Assembly: GCA_013995675.1 (NCBI GenBank)
Contig: VWRR01000002.1
Span: 682,001 to 746,000 of the forward strand
Direction: 5' to 3'
Origin: Cyanidiococcus yangmingshanensis
Taxonomy: Eukaryota; Rhodophyta; Bangiophyceae; Cyanidiales; Cyanidiaceae
DNA length: 64,000 bases
Shown: positions 22,691 through 33,647 of the stretch, piece after piece
How the letters are laid out: every line of letters starts with the position of its first letter
Numbering within the stretch: the stretch's first letter is position 1
Translations under genes and position numbers: made by a program
The notes under the pieces: generated by a model
The model's input: the letters and a program-made list of their open reading frames with translations, nothing else
The model's database searches: none
Told to the model about the DNA's origin: nothing

Positions 22691-23883
22691 TTTCGATCTG
22701 CTACCGACAGGGGAGCGTTGACTTGCGATTCTTGGCCGCATCGTGATCATGGTTGGCTCGTCGACGCACTGCGGACTCGATCTTGCAGGCTGGCGAAGCG
22801 AACACGACTGTCTGCGGTGCGTCGACAAACCAACCCCCACGGCATCTAAACGACGGATAGCGTATTCAGAAACAGTCACATGTATCTGTGGTTGTCGTGA
22901 TTGCGGCCATTTCTGAACAACCTAAACTGGACCTGCCTCGACGATCTAGGTCACTCCAGTCGGCGAAGCGACGTTGAAAACGGCAGTATCGGTGGCCAAG
23001 CCCCAGACTCCGCTTATCATCTGGAACAATGTTGCAGCGATGCCTAAACTTTTAGAGGAATCGATGAACGTTTCATGCAGCCTCTTTCTTCATCACGATG
23101 GGATAAGGAATGGTCTGCATGAAAGTAGCAACGCACGTCAATCAAACAGGCAGCGCGGGACCTGCAAGCGACGTCTGCTCCTAGATCCCCACAGAGACGT
23201 CAACGACTCCGAAACAAAATCCACCTGGAATAGTACTGGAAAGTGACGCGACAGGGTACCCCACGCGCTCGATGACTCTGATCCCTTATCATCCAAATGC
23301 GGCCTCGTTTAGCCACGTTCGATGCAGACCCGCGAGACATACCATCTCATGCGGCGCGAGCTTGTCATCCAGGTGAGTGAATCATCTGCGCGCAGCTCGT
23401 TACAGCTGATGTGTCGACGTTGTGGCCCAGCGTGGACAAACGGCAGCGTTCAGAGCACGATCTGGTTCGTGAACAAGCCCAGGTGCAAATCCTGATCCGA
23501 ACATCACCTAGAGTGTGATTTCGCGAGTCTGCGACCGCTCGCCCAGTCTCGCCAAAGAGCGGCTCGAAACGTCGTGACAGGTTTCGCCTCCGAGACATCG
23601 GGACGTTCCTCATCTGGAGGCAAAGCGTTTGCTTCGCTGGCACGAACGCCCTCTTGGTCTGTACGCTGGAGTCGCCCTGCGGATGAGAAGCGCCAACCGT
23701 ACCTCAAGAGCGTTTCCGCATACTTATCGAAAAAAACAATGCTTCGAGAGGGCTTTTCAGACCTCCCGACGAATCTACGTCTTGACCGTTCATGTCGGAT
23801 CCAAAGCGACTATCAGCCTTAACGAAACATGAGGGGTGCATTTTTTGCGACCAAGTCCTTTTCGCCATAGCGCCAACACCGTT
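22691..23883. other. Intergenic between convergent GSA and RMND1 genes
   Basis: I see no coding region or RNA gene here. Confidence 0.5.
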
Positions 23884-25489
23884 TTATACACTTTGTCTTG
23901 AACCCAGCGCCATGGCGAAAAGTTGCAACACAACCTCCACAACGATCAGAATGATGATGATCCACTCCAGGCGATGTTCTGTCCGTACGTGGACTTCATC
24001 ACGAAAGAGCATAAACAGATCCTTGAGAATCTCCAGTCGTTGGTTGAGCAGCTGGCCCCTTTTCTCAGTGTCCAGCCAGCGGGCAGTCCGCTCATAGAGA
24101 GGCTCAACCTGTTCATTCTCCCAGAACCAGTCTGGAGTACCAAGTAGATCAGTCTGCAAGTTGAAGTAGCTTCGGTACAGATGAACTTCGCCGCTCATCC
24201 GCATGACATCTCGAGCGCCCAAGTGCAGTTCACCGAAGCGTACCAAATCGAGCGGAACATTGCCACAACGCTCGATGAGCAGATCAACACTGTTTTCGAA
24301 CGAGCCCAGTTTGCATGATTGCGCCAAGGCATGCGATACACCAGCCTGAACTTGAACCAACTCCTCGTCGCTGAGATCAGCCTCCTCTAGTTGTGCCCAT
24401 TCGTTGCTCTCCGAATCGCCGCTGGGAACCAGCACAGTCGTCTGGCTCGTTGAGCGACGCACGCCGACGAGTCGAGAGCGCTCCACCAGGGCACCAGGGA
24501 GCATGATGTTATCGTTCTTGATTCGGGCCTTGTCTGCCTCGTGACTATAAGTGTACGTGAAAAATTCCTTCTCCATCTCAGGCAGGTGATAGCTGGCCGT
24601 TTTCGAACGGTTGCAACCAGTCGAGAATGGCCCATTCGCCTGCCTCGGAGAGTCCCCAACAAACAAGCGTGCCGTAGGAGAAGAAGAAGATAGCGGCTCC
24701 GGCCACGACATCCTCAACCTCCTGGTCGTCATCAAAGGTGAGCTCGGGACCCAGCCTGCCTTCGCCATCCATCGTTGCCCAGGATGCCTCTCCGGGTTCG
24801 CCACGAACTCGCTCAGTGCTTCGTAGCCACAGACGGGGACGACTCCCAGCGCGCGCTGCAGTGGATAGCGCTGTTCCGTCGTATTTGAGGCTCTCGTCAT
24901 CAGTTGCTGTCCTGGACTCGTTCGCTTCGTCCCCGGAACGGAGAAGCTCCCGAACTGCACCAATGCGACGTCGACTGGGTCGCCTCTGAAGCAGCAACAG
25001 GTCCCGTGAGAGTCGCCGCACGGATAGACTGACCTTCGACTCGACTTGTTGGAGTGCGGCGTAGAGTGCTCGCAGATCGTACGTTGTGCAGGTACAGTAG
25101 GTCGATAATCTTCCTAGAAAACCAAGCGCGGCCTTTTCACGCAACGGCTCCTCCCGTTCCAGCCGTGCACGGTGTCGGAAGCCGGTCTTTCGCGGCAGTG
25201 GGACGGTCGTAGCCGGCGTTGAAGTGTTTGTGTTCCCGACAGCGCCACTCGTAGTACCCGGTAAGACGACACCGGTCGTTAGTGTTGAACCAGTCGAAAC
25301 TGGGTTCGTCGAGCCCGAGTGGGACAAGTCTAGTCGCACATCAGGGGGGGTCGTCAGGGCGCTTGCTGTCGAGGTTGTCGCGCCCTGGCCTGTGCCAAGA
25401 CTTGGTGCGGGCCTCGTCTCGGATGATCCGCTCCCCATTACCGAAGCGAACTGCTTTAGTAACGCAGTGCGCTCATTTGATGCAGACAT
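23884..25489 (-). CDS. RMND1/RMD1 (DUF155) family membrane protein, split over two frames
   Basis: Family members are mitochondrial or other inner-membrane proteins. Human RMND1 supports mitochondrial translation, and yeast RMD1 and bacterial YagE-like relatives belong to the same family. The N-terminal segment is Ser/Thr/Gly-rich and then enters the DUF155 domain with AAIFFFSYGTLVCWGLSEAG and WLQPFENG. The rest is in the next frame: MEKEFFTYTYSHEADKARI, ISHALAQS-like VSHALAQSCKLGSFENSVD, PDWFWENEQVEPLYERTARW and a C-terminal anchor (EWIIIILIVVEVVLQLF). One base must be skipped near the doublet at 24595-24596. The ATG at 25489 is preferred; a longer frame opens at GTG (25597). About 535 residues. 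Confidence 0.87.
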
Positions 25490-26607
25490 GGTCTCAGACG
25501 AGGTGTCGATAGGAAACCTGTCCAGATCGCGTTCAAGCCGACCAGTCGAGGTACGAGACGAGGGTCGAGCCAGGACGGGCTCCGGTAGAAGCGGCACTGA
25601 GTGTTCTAATTTTATTCATATTCGTACCATTTTGAATTCTTGTCCTGGTCAGTCGATCTTTTCCCGCAGCGAGCTGGTCCCATTCTCGGATGCAGTAGGC
25701 ACGCTGTCTGTCGAATCGGGTTCTCTTCGCATTCTCTTTGCCCTTGATTCATCAGAATGGACCAGTTTTGGTGATTTTAGGTTTGATGTTCGAAATTTAT
25801 CGTGAGCTGGTGGGCGTCAGGATGCAGCTGGCCTTCGACTCCTCCAAGCGTGAACAGGGTTTATCGGCATCGACTGCCTGTTTATTCCGTGAATGGAGCA
25901 CCAGCATGATTCTTTCCAAGCTCTTTTGGGAGTGCTCGTCGAGATGAATCCTGCATACCAAGGACGAACGTGGGCGAGCCATGCTTTGGGGGCAAACGTA
26001 GCTGGGACTGACTTTGCAAGCGTCGAGCTGTCGCTGATGCAGCGTCTATACGAACAAAGGCGTGTCGTCAGGGTGAATGAAAAGCCATGGATGAGCGCTG
26101 TCCAAGAGAACGGGTGTCTGTGCATCAGAGCTGGCGCTCCTTCGAATCCGCAAGGTGAACTCTGAGGTTGCCGCTGTGTTCACGATCGAATGAGTGGCAG
26201 CCGTATCGGCTTCGGTCTCGACAGGTAGTCGCCATCGAGGTCTACTCCTCTGCGCGGTGCCTGTAGCGTGCCGTCGTCGTCAACACTCCTTAAAAAGCTT
26301 CTCTACGCTTCCTCTTCGGGTCTTGCCGCGATACTGGGACACCTAGTTTGGCAGCAGTGGTCGCTGAACGCCAAATCCTTGACATCAATGTAGTACCGTT
26401 TCGCGATCGACAAGCATACATTGAACAAAACCAGCAGAATCCAATCGGACCTAGGTTTATGCGAGATGGTATCCTGGACCCAGCTGGTGGAAATAATGAT
26501 GAATTGGTAAAGCGACCGGCTCTTCCCAGAATTTTGCCGACGCGCTTTCGCAGACCAGGCTTCGTCGCTCAAACGGGCTCGTCGACCATGACCCATGCAG
26601 CGGCGGT
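25490..26607. other. Intergenic between the RMND1 and SANT genes
   Basis: It holds the RMND1 promoter and the 3' flank of the SANT gene. A 113-codon minus-strand frame at 26303-26644 and its neighbours show no recognisable domain. Confidence 0.45.
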
Positions 26608-27453
26608 CTACGAGTGCTCGGCACCACGAGTCCTCTTGGAGCATGGACGAGTTGTCCCTTTTTCACAAGGAGCTTGTAACGCTAGTGTGCCATCTTTGCT
26701 AACCAGCTCATCCGAATGTTGCCAGTTTTCTTTCTCTTGGGTTATCTTCTGATGGGTCTGACGCAAGACTTGTAGGAGGCGCTCGAGTTGTTCACGGAAG
26801 TGTACTAGTTCCTCGGCGCTCATACTCCGCCGTTCAGCGAATGCTGGCAGGGCAAAGCCACCAGAATCCATGACCTGGATCCAGGTTCGCGACGCAAAAC
26901 GATCGTCCGATGCACAGATGTGTCGCCAACCCTCGGACAGGGCGTGGTTCAGTTTCTGCTGGAGCGTCATCGGCAGCGAACGAAAGAGCACTTGTGCATC
27001 TCGCCACTGCTGCTCACGCGCCAAGTGCCGAAGCTCTGCTTCCGCTTCTCGAACGCGCGTTTCAGGAAGCGCGAATCGGGTGCGATTTTCTCGCAACCGA
27101 GCGACAACAGCCTCTCGGGACGGGTTCGGCCCTTCGTTAATCACAAGTCCCATTTTCGTCTTTGCTCCTGCCTTGATCCGCTCTCTGTTCACCAGAAAAA
27201 CATCCGCCGGGTCAATTTGCAAGCCAGTGAACTCAGCTAGCGACTGCTGGCCCAGCAGCTTCTGCGTCTGCAGGTTCAGTTGTGAGATCGTCTTTCCGAC
27301 CAGGTGCCCGCTCTGAACGATCTGCGACCAGCGTCCAACACCGTGTACCATCAGACACAAGCGCAGGCGGTGAACTTCATCGGCCGTCCAACCAGGAGAG
27401 AGACTAAAGTTCCAGAGAGAGAGTGCGTGCGGTGCAGTAGGTCCCGCCTTCAT
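26608..27453 (-). CDS. SANT/Myb-like domain protein
   Basis: A 281-residue protein with one Myb/SANT-like helix-turn-helix near the N-terminus: WTADEVHRLRLCLMVHGVGRW, where spaced aromatic residues and GVGRW are typical. LVGKTISQLNLQTQKLLGQ follows, like the recognition helix. The central part (EFTGLQIDPADVFLVNRERI) appears conserved in style. The C-terminal half is helical and charged, with heptad-like spacing (EELVHFREQLERLLQVLRQ). The ATG at 27453 is used because the longer frame begins at GTG. Chromatin or transcription function is suggested by the domain only; I do not recognise the orthologue. Confidence 0.6.
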   Translation of the reverse strand: MKAGPTAPHALSLWNFSLSPGWTADEVHRLRLCLMVHGVGRWSQIVQSGHLVGKTISQLNLQTQKLLGQQSLAEFTGLQIDPADVFLVNRERIKAGAKTKMGLVINEGPNPSREAVVARLRENRTRFALPETRVREAEAELRHLAREQQWRDAQVLFRSLPMTLQQKLNHALSEGWRHICASDDRFASRTWIQVMDSGGFALPAFAERRSMSAEELVHFREQLERLLQVLRQTHQKITQEKENWQHSDELVSKDGTLALQAPCEKGTTRPCSKRTRGAEHS

Positions 27454-28131
27454 GGCTGCAGCGTGGCAGCAGGCAGTGAGCACGAGAACAATGGCCGAAT
27501 TTTTGGCGCCAAAAATGATCGTTTCGTGCTCGGCTGCATAGGTTTCAGGACGCCTTTATCGTTGTCGCTGTCACTGACTGTACTTTTTTTCCAAATCCAG
27601 GTCTCACTTTAGATCTAGATCTTTTTGGGAGTGATCCCTATTCAGACGTGAAACAAACGCTTGGTTGGAGTTTTGTTTTCCGTCCAAAAAGCAGCCGAGA
27701 CCGTGGGTTACCGAATCAAGCGCTGTCACTCGTCGGAACGTGTGCGTCCAGGCTGATAAGGGACGTTGCTCATTCGAACTTGTTGTTCGGGAACCGGTTT
27801 TTCTAGTCTGACGTACCGTCTCAGATCTAGGTTGGTTTCGAGAAACGATTTTGGCGGTGAAGGTTGCTTTACCTGACCGCAGACGAACCTAACCACTACT
27901 GGTACAGGGCCTCCGCGCAGGTCTGTGTGCATCCGCGAGGCGTTGTTTGAGCAGCGCTTTGCCAGTCGCTTGTTCTAGTCGTCTGCGAGCTGCAGCAGCT
28001 GGTATCTGATTGCTGGCAGGGACGATCGGGCGACGCCACCGCTCGATATCGAACGGTTGTTTTGACTTTGGCAAGAGACTTTTACGAAAATAGCCTCGTG
28101 AAACAGAGTTTCCACCACACTCCAAAAGAAG
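27454..28131. other. Intergenic, divergent promoters of the SANT and WD40 genes
   Basis: No gene seen. Several T-rich tracts occur near 27585-27620. Confidence 0.5.
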
Positions 28132-29731
28132 ATGAAAAAAAAGGCGTGCTCGCCCGAGAGCCAAAGCCCTGTCACGGCACAAAAGGGTGCTACACGGGTT
28201 CGAAGAAACGCACGCGCTGCATCACAAAATCAAAGTCGACGAAAACCATGTCCAGTCAAAGCGGCAAACAACGAGAATGATTTAAATTTGGCTGCTCGAT
28301 CACTGTGTGAGCGGCAAGATGACTATTGCACCGAGGCGGTCGAGCGCTGCTCGGCGGACGCACCGATCGGTGTGCAGCCGAGTGGTTTGTCCTCGGTTTC
28401 CCAATGGAAGGGGATGCAACCACTGCAGACCTACGTGCATCAGGGTGCTGTGCATTGCCTGTCTGCGAGCGCTACCGGAACTGTGCTGCTGTCAGGCTCA
28501 ACTCGTGGGTCTCTCTGTATTTGGGATGCACAAGTCGGGGATCACATTCAATTGCGAGATTTGCGCGATACCCGAGAGACCGTGTTCAATCGCTATATTG
28601 AGGAGTATTTAACAGCACAGTTCACGCCCGACGAGCGGTACATAATCGCATCGGGGACGCGTAGAGATCGTCACCTCTGGGATTATGATGAATCGGACTG
28701 CAAAGTTGTACCTCCACCGATCAAAATCTTTGACATTCTGAAAGGCGACGTTGTAGCTGACCTCGAAGGCCATCTGGAAGAAGTGTTCTGCATCCAATTG
28801 TATCGCGAGTTCGGCGATCACGGTCCGTGGATGATGATGAGCTGTTCCCAAGATGGAACCGTGATTCTTTGGCGTTTCGCTGCCAATGGCACGGCATTTC
28901 ATTGCGCCATCAAAGAACGCGTCATCCCACTCGAGGCGTTGGATGTGGAACAACTGGATGTCCATTACGTTGATAGGATCTCCTTGACAAAACCGACCGC
29001 TCGCGATGCAATTCATGCACTCGCATCACCAGGTTGGTGTCACTCCGAACGAGTTGAATGGCGAGTCCTATATAGCGACCTGGTGTGCGCTCTTGCCCGC
29101 TACTGGTGCTCGTTATGCAGTGGTTTCAGTCGATACTGGTCTTTGTGTCTTGGATCTGAGGGCGGGTCGTGTCATCGCCAAGTTTCCAGCCCTCTTTACA
29201 GCCGTCTGTGATGCCTTCGTGGTCATGGATGATATCGAGCAACCCGATGAACGCTACTTCCACCTCGTCGTGCACGGTGTCGAGGCGCTCTCCGGCGAGG
29301 GACGTAGCGCCGAGCAGATTCGCCTCAACCGCTGCCTTGTATGTCGTCTGTACCCTCCGGGGAAAGACGGCGACTCTTGGCATCTGGAGACTGAATTGGA
29401 GCTTATGCACCCAACCGACTATGTGTCGAATGTGTGGCCTTGCCGGATCGCTGCCGTATCGGGTCAATGGGTTGCTGCTGGGACCGAGCTTGGCACCGTA
29501 TGCATCTGGGACCTGAGCACTGGCGGACGGCACCTGCGGACGCTCTGTGGCTCGCACGATACCAAGAGCTGCGTGCGCGACGTCTTGGTTCATCCACAGT
29601 TTCCCTGGTTCTATAGCTGCGCAGACGATGGCACCATTCAAGTCTGGTCCGCTGCCGTTGAGGACCGAGTCATGAAGGAATCCAATGCTGCGGGTAGTAC
29701 TCACGTCGCGAGTGAGCGCTCCGAAATGTAG
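28132..29731 (+). CDS. WD40-repeat protein, split over two frames
   Basis: A beta-propeller scaffold protein of about 530 residues with a basic, Lys/Arg-rich N-terminus. Repeat cores are visible: GAVHCLSASATGTVLLSGS then SLCIWD; IKIFDILKGDVVADLEGHLE; MMSCSQDGTVILWRF; and in the next frame VVSVDTGLCVLDL, GTELGTVCIWDLSTGGRHL and YSCADDGTIQVWS. The first frame runs from the ATG at 28132 to about 29035 and the second carries on from there. Skipping one base of the GGTT at 29032-29035 joins them at a loop between repeats. I cannot assign an orthologue, so partner and pathway are unknown. Confidence 0.78.
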
Positions 29732-30585
29732 CTTGTCAGGTGGCATTTCCTCTCACGTATTGAAGATCGAGTTCGAGAGCCACAAGCGTGATATGGCGAG
29801 TGGCTCGAACTCATGGAAACTTTGCTCGAATTTTGTTTGCACCAGAACGGCGTCGTCTGTGAGCAGTATCGGTCCCGATGCAACACTGGCTAATCCATCA
29901 GGACAAGTTTTGGTGCGTGATTTATTCTGTGTATTTCGGGCCTAGCGACCTCCATGAACTCAGTGCCTACACGAACATGAAAGAGTCGCCAGCACTTGAG
30001 ATGCGCCCTGGTGGTCGCAATGACAGGCCGTCATCGAGCCTCGGAGCTCCATAGTGGTCAAGATAGATCGGCCGCGCGGCCACGCGCTCTGGTGGGCTTT
30101 GGTCTCACCAAATGCTGGGGGACGCTCTACGAAGAACAGACCATCGCAAGCGTTTATCTACTGGATGAAATCTGTGTCGAGGCAACGAAACTTAGTGTGT
30201 GCGTTCTCATTGCGTCCGCAAGACCATGCCCTGTTTGGTAGCTTTCTAGTACTGCGTTCCATGGGTCGGCTGTGCGCGTTTCGACCCAGTCCGGATCGCG
30301 ATCCTATGCATAGCGGTGTCGCCTCAGCCTTCATCCGCGTTTCGTTGCTCCAATTTTTTCAGCACGAGCGATGCAGACGTTCCCGCTAAAATCAACCATC
30401 TGGACGAGTGGATGCCGCCGCTGCCACCTTGCTTTCAAGAAGGGCCTGTATTGGCACACTGATCATCATGACGATGATCGATGCCACGAGCGCTGCCAAT
30501 GATCACGTTGCTGTGCCAGTGACCACTGCCACAACGTCCTTTTCGTCGTATCGATATCGGTGTCACCACCATCCGGGGCGCTGCT
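29732..30585. other. Intergenic between convergent WD40 and FAD-oxidoreductase genes
   Basis: No convincing gene; the plus-strand frames are short or overlap the 3' end of the neighbouring oxidoreductase. Confidence 0.5.
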
Positions 30586-32234
30586 CTATAAAACGCGTCC
30601 AAGTCGTCGCAGACGACGAGCGATTGTCACCTGCGGCTCATCGGGTTCAATTGGCAGCACGGGAAACAGACTGCCCCGTCCAGTATCTTGTACAAGTGCA
30701 TTGGCTGCTTCGAGACCCGTCACGTACGCCTTCTCCTGGGAGAAAGAACCGTGTCTGGTATCAATCCAATCACCCGCGAAATAGACATTCCGACGCAGTG
30801 AAGCATCGGTTGCGCGCTTGTTTGGAAAATGCTGATAAGAGCCCGGTCGAAAATGAGTCACTGCACGGGGTGCGCGTACCACTGTGGAATCCAGAACGCG
30901 AATCTCTGGTATGTTTGGGCGTAAGCAACATTGCAAAATCCGCACACAATGCTTCACAATGGAATCATCATCCCAGACGAGCAGAGAGGAGGCACCATAG
31001 AAATCCATTTCGATGACTTGACCAGGCGCGTCCCCAAAGGTTTCGTCGTGTAGAACATTCAGGTCGAAGAATGTGCCACCGATGCCGGCATCGAACCCGA
31101 AAAACGCGTTACTCTTGCGCGGAACACGAAATCGTCTATCGAAATAGAGTCGCACTGCCAGGACGTCCACGCTGCCCAAATGCATAAAATTGCGGAACTG
31201 ACTCGATTTCGTGGCCAGGGCGCTTGCGTTGCGGACAAGCGCCTGCGCACCCGAGATGCCGACACTGAAGATGACTGCATCAACGTCCAACTGAGAGCGG
31301 CTACCATCGGGACCCTGAGAACGAGCGCGTCGATACCTCCTTCTGTGGGATGGAAGCAGACATCGATGACGCGAGTCCCGAGACGAAGATCCAAGCCTCC
31401 TCGGTGGGTCATCGTGCGGACCCAGGGCTCGAAAATACGTTCAGCGGTGGTGCCTCGAACCCATTTGACATCAAAGTCTCCCTGATGAGCCAAGATGAAA
31501 TAGTACAACATACCGAGCGCGCCACTCGCTGAGCAGAGCTCGCTCGGCGCAAACAGACCCACCAATAACATAGGTTCGAGCGCGCCCCGAATGAGGCGCT
31601 CTGTACAACCATAGCGGATGAAGAGCTCTCTCGCTGTCATTCGATCGTACTTCTGCCAGGCCTCGACCGAGTTATCAAAGTCAACCACTGCATCGAATAA
31701 GGCCAGCGCAGAGAGACGATCACGCAACGGAAGCCGGTAGAAACGCGGATAGAAGAAGGTGCCTAGCGGACTGGGAAGTCGCGGAAGGTCGCCAAACAGC
31801 GGCGACTCTGCTTCCAAACCAGCAGGTGAATACTGGGCACTGCGGGTGAAAGTGGTAAAGGGGTCTCCACCCGGCAAGTCTAGCTGGCGATACACTAGGT
31901 CGAATAGGTTTGTGTACGGTCTCCAAAAGCCGTGTACGCCCACCTCCACTGGCCGTTTTTCACGTTGCTCCCAGCCCGCGGCGAGGCCACCGATCGCTTC
32001 CCGACTCTCAATCAGTGTCACTTGGAAAGCTCTACGGTTTGTTTCAGCACTCGAGAGGGCGTGTGCAGCGCCCAGCCCGGCCCAACCGCCACCAACGATG
32101 GCGACGCGCAGTCGTGCCGAGTCATCCTTTTCGTTCACGTTCGCTAGCCACTGCCGTCGCCGCGGATACCTATTTCGGTTGCAAGAACGCTCAATTGGGG
32201 CGTGTAACTTCCATGGCGTGCTTGTAACAAACAT
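30586..32234 (-). CDS. Cyanobacterial-type FAD-dependent oxidoreductase of the phytoene-desaturase superfamily
   Basis: A probable plastid flavoprotein related to phytoene/carotene desaturases and amine oxidases. Its substrate is unknown to me. The Rossmann FAD motif VAIVGGGWAGLGAAHAL is near residues 44-60, preceded by a basic leader that could be a transit peptide. Strongly conserved blocks follow: EVGVHGFWRPYTNLFDLV, LPRLPSPLGTFFYPRFYRL, EPMLLVGLFAPSELCSAS. In the second frame come FMHLGSVDVLAVRLYFDRR, CFGFD-like AFFGFDAG and YFAGDWIDTRHGSFSQEKAY. This order fits a family shared by cyanobacteria and algae. The frames join at the GGG run at 31313-31315 (CCC on the plus strand), but here one base is missing rather than extra. 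The ATG at 32234 excludes the tRNA upstream. Confidence 0.87.
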
Positions 32235-32278
32235 AAGCCGTTCGTGCGGTGCCAATGAGTCGAGAGAAAAAAAAGGAG

Positions 32279-32380
32279 CTCCGCGGCGGGGAGTCGAACC
32301 CCGGTCTCGACGGCGTTGTGAAGATCGACAACGTCGTATTCTAGCGGTTACACGAAACTCGTTCGTTAAACTACCGCGGA
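32279..32380 (-). tRNA. tRNA-Asp(GTC) with D-loop and anticodon-loop introns
   Basis: The 102-base gene folds as a tRNA on the minus strand. The acceptor stem is TCCGCGG/CCGCGGA with discriminator G. The D-stem is GTTT/GAAT, the anticodon stem CGACG/CGTCG, and the T-arm CGGGG TTCGACT CCCCG. The D-loop holds 26 bases instead of 8 (about 18 extra). The anticodon loop holds 19 instead of 7 (12 extra, just after the anticodon GTC). Removing 18 + 12 leaves 72 bases, the normal length. The T-arm, variable loop and discriminator look like eukaryotic tRNA-Asp. It lies 44 bases upstream of the oxidoreductase ATG on the same strand. Confidence 0.9.
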
Positions 32381-33647
32381 TGGTTGAACAATTGTCGAAA
32401 AGGAGAAGAACTAATTTGTATATAAAGCCCATTTTATGATGCAGCCTCTCGATCTACTTGTCTATGCTTGTGCCATCTTGTACAGGAGACAGATCGAACG
32501 GCAAAGCGGCGGTGGATTGGGGGCGCGGCCCCGCTGGCGTCACGCTGACGCCTGGACCAGAACGTGTCTATACAACGCAGCAGCTCGAAGGAGCTGTACA
32601 AGCTTGTATACTTCACGAAGAATGCAATGAATGAATCGTTCATAGCGAATGAAGCCTGGTGAAGAATGAAACGATTCCCTGATGCTCAGAAACCTTCATT
32701 CCCAAGTATGTCGTCGATGAATGCAGACGTGTCCCTGCACGCATCGCGCTATATTCGTGTCAGTTTGGTGCATGCATGCATGCGAGCGGGCGACAAATCC
32801 TTCAGGAACTTCTTCTGCATATGTTGACTTTATGTTTTTGAGCTGCTGATGACACAATAATGACACGTACTTTCATATGCATGTCCGCTGCATCCTGCGT
32901 AGACGTTTTCGCTTACGACCTATGTGCGATGATCGTGATTATACCTGCAGCTTTGGCAGCAGCAACACCTTGACATGGTCGCTGAGCCAACTGCATGGAG
33001 TGCTCTTCGACAGGACTCGTGCAGACCGCTAGAGGGTCGCTGGGTGAGAGCCTTCGCGCGCTGTAGCAATAGAGACGTGTCCAGGGAGCAGTCGAAACTC
33101 TGGGCGGCACGCCACCACGCCTACAGCAACACGCTTCATCGTTCTCGTTTCCTTCAAAACTGCTCGATGGGTGTCGTGATGAAGCACTAGATCCTCAATA
33201 GGATGCACGCACGCACTCGCGAGGTGCTCGGGCCTCAAACCATTTACTTGCAAGCCTTGAACGAGTCGTTGACCGCGACACGGCGCTCGAGCGCTACCTC
33301 CCACGTTGCAGTGACTTTCAACAACTTTCTTTGAAAGGCCTTCATGAAGAATTGCTGACGTCTACATCACGTTGTCCAGATCAATACAGAGCAATTTCCG
33401 AAAAATTGGTCGCAAATCGTGCACGAGGCAGCGTTCTCATGAGCAGCGCATTCGGCGAGCGCGTTGCCCGTTCTAGCCTGCGCCGTGTTGCGGGGTTGCG
33501 CGCCATCCTCGGGCCCCTTTGTATCTGGCCGGCTGGCGACGGTCGTCGAACGAACTGGCTCGCCGCGCTGGTACATCTATCCAGTAGACAGCGGCGTCTT
33601 ACGGGGTCTCGGCGAACCGTTCCCTGCGCTGAACACGTGTTCTGGTT
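32381..33647. other. Intergenic between tRNA-Asp and the proline-rich gene
   Basis: Nothing coding recognised. A short alternating tract (GCATGCATGCATGC) lies near 32770-32785. Confidence 0.5.
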
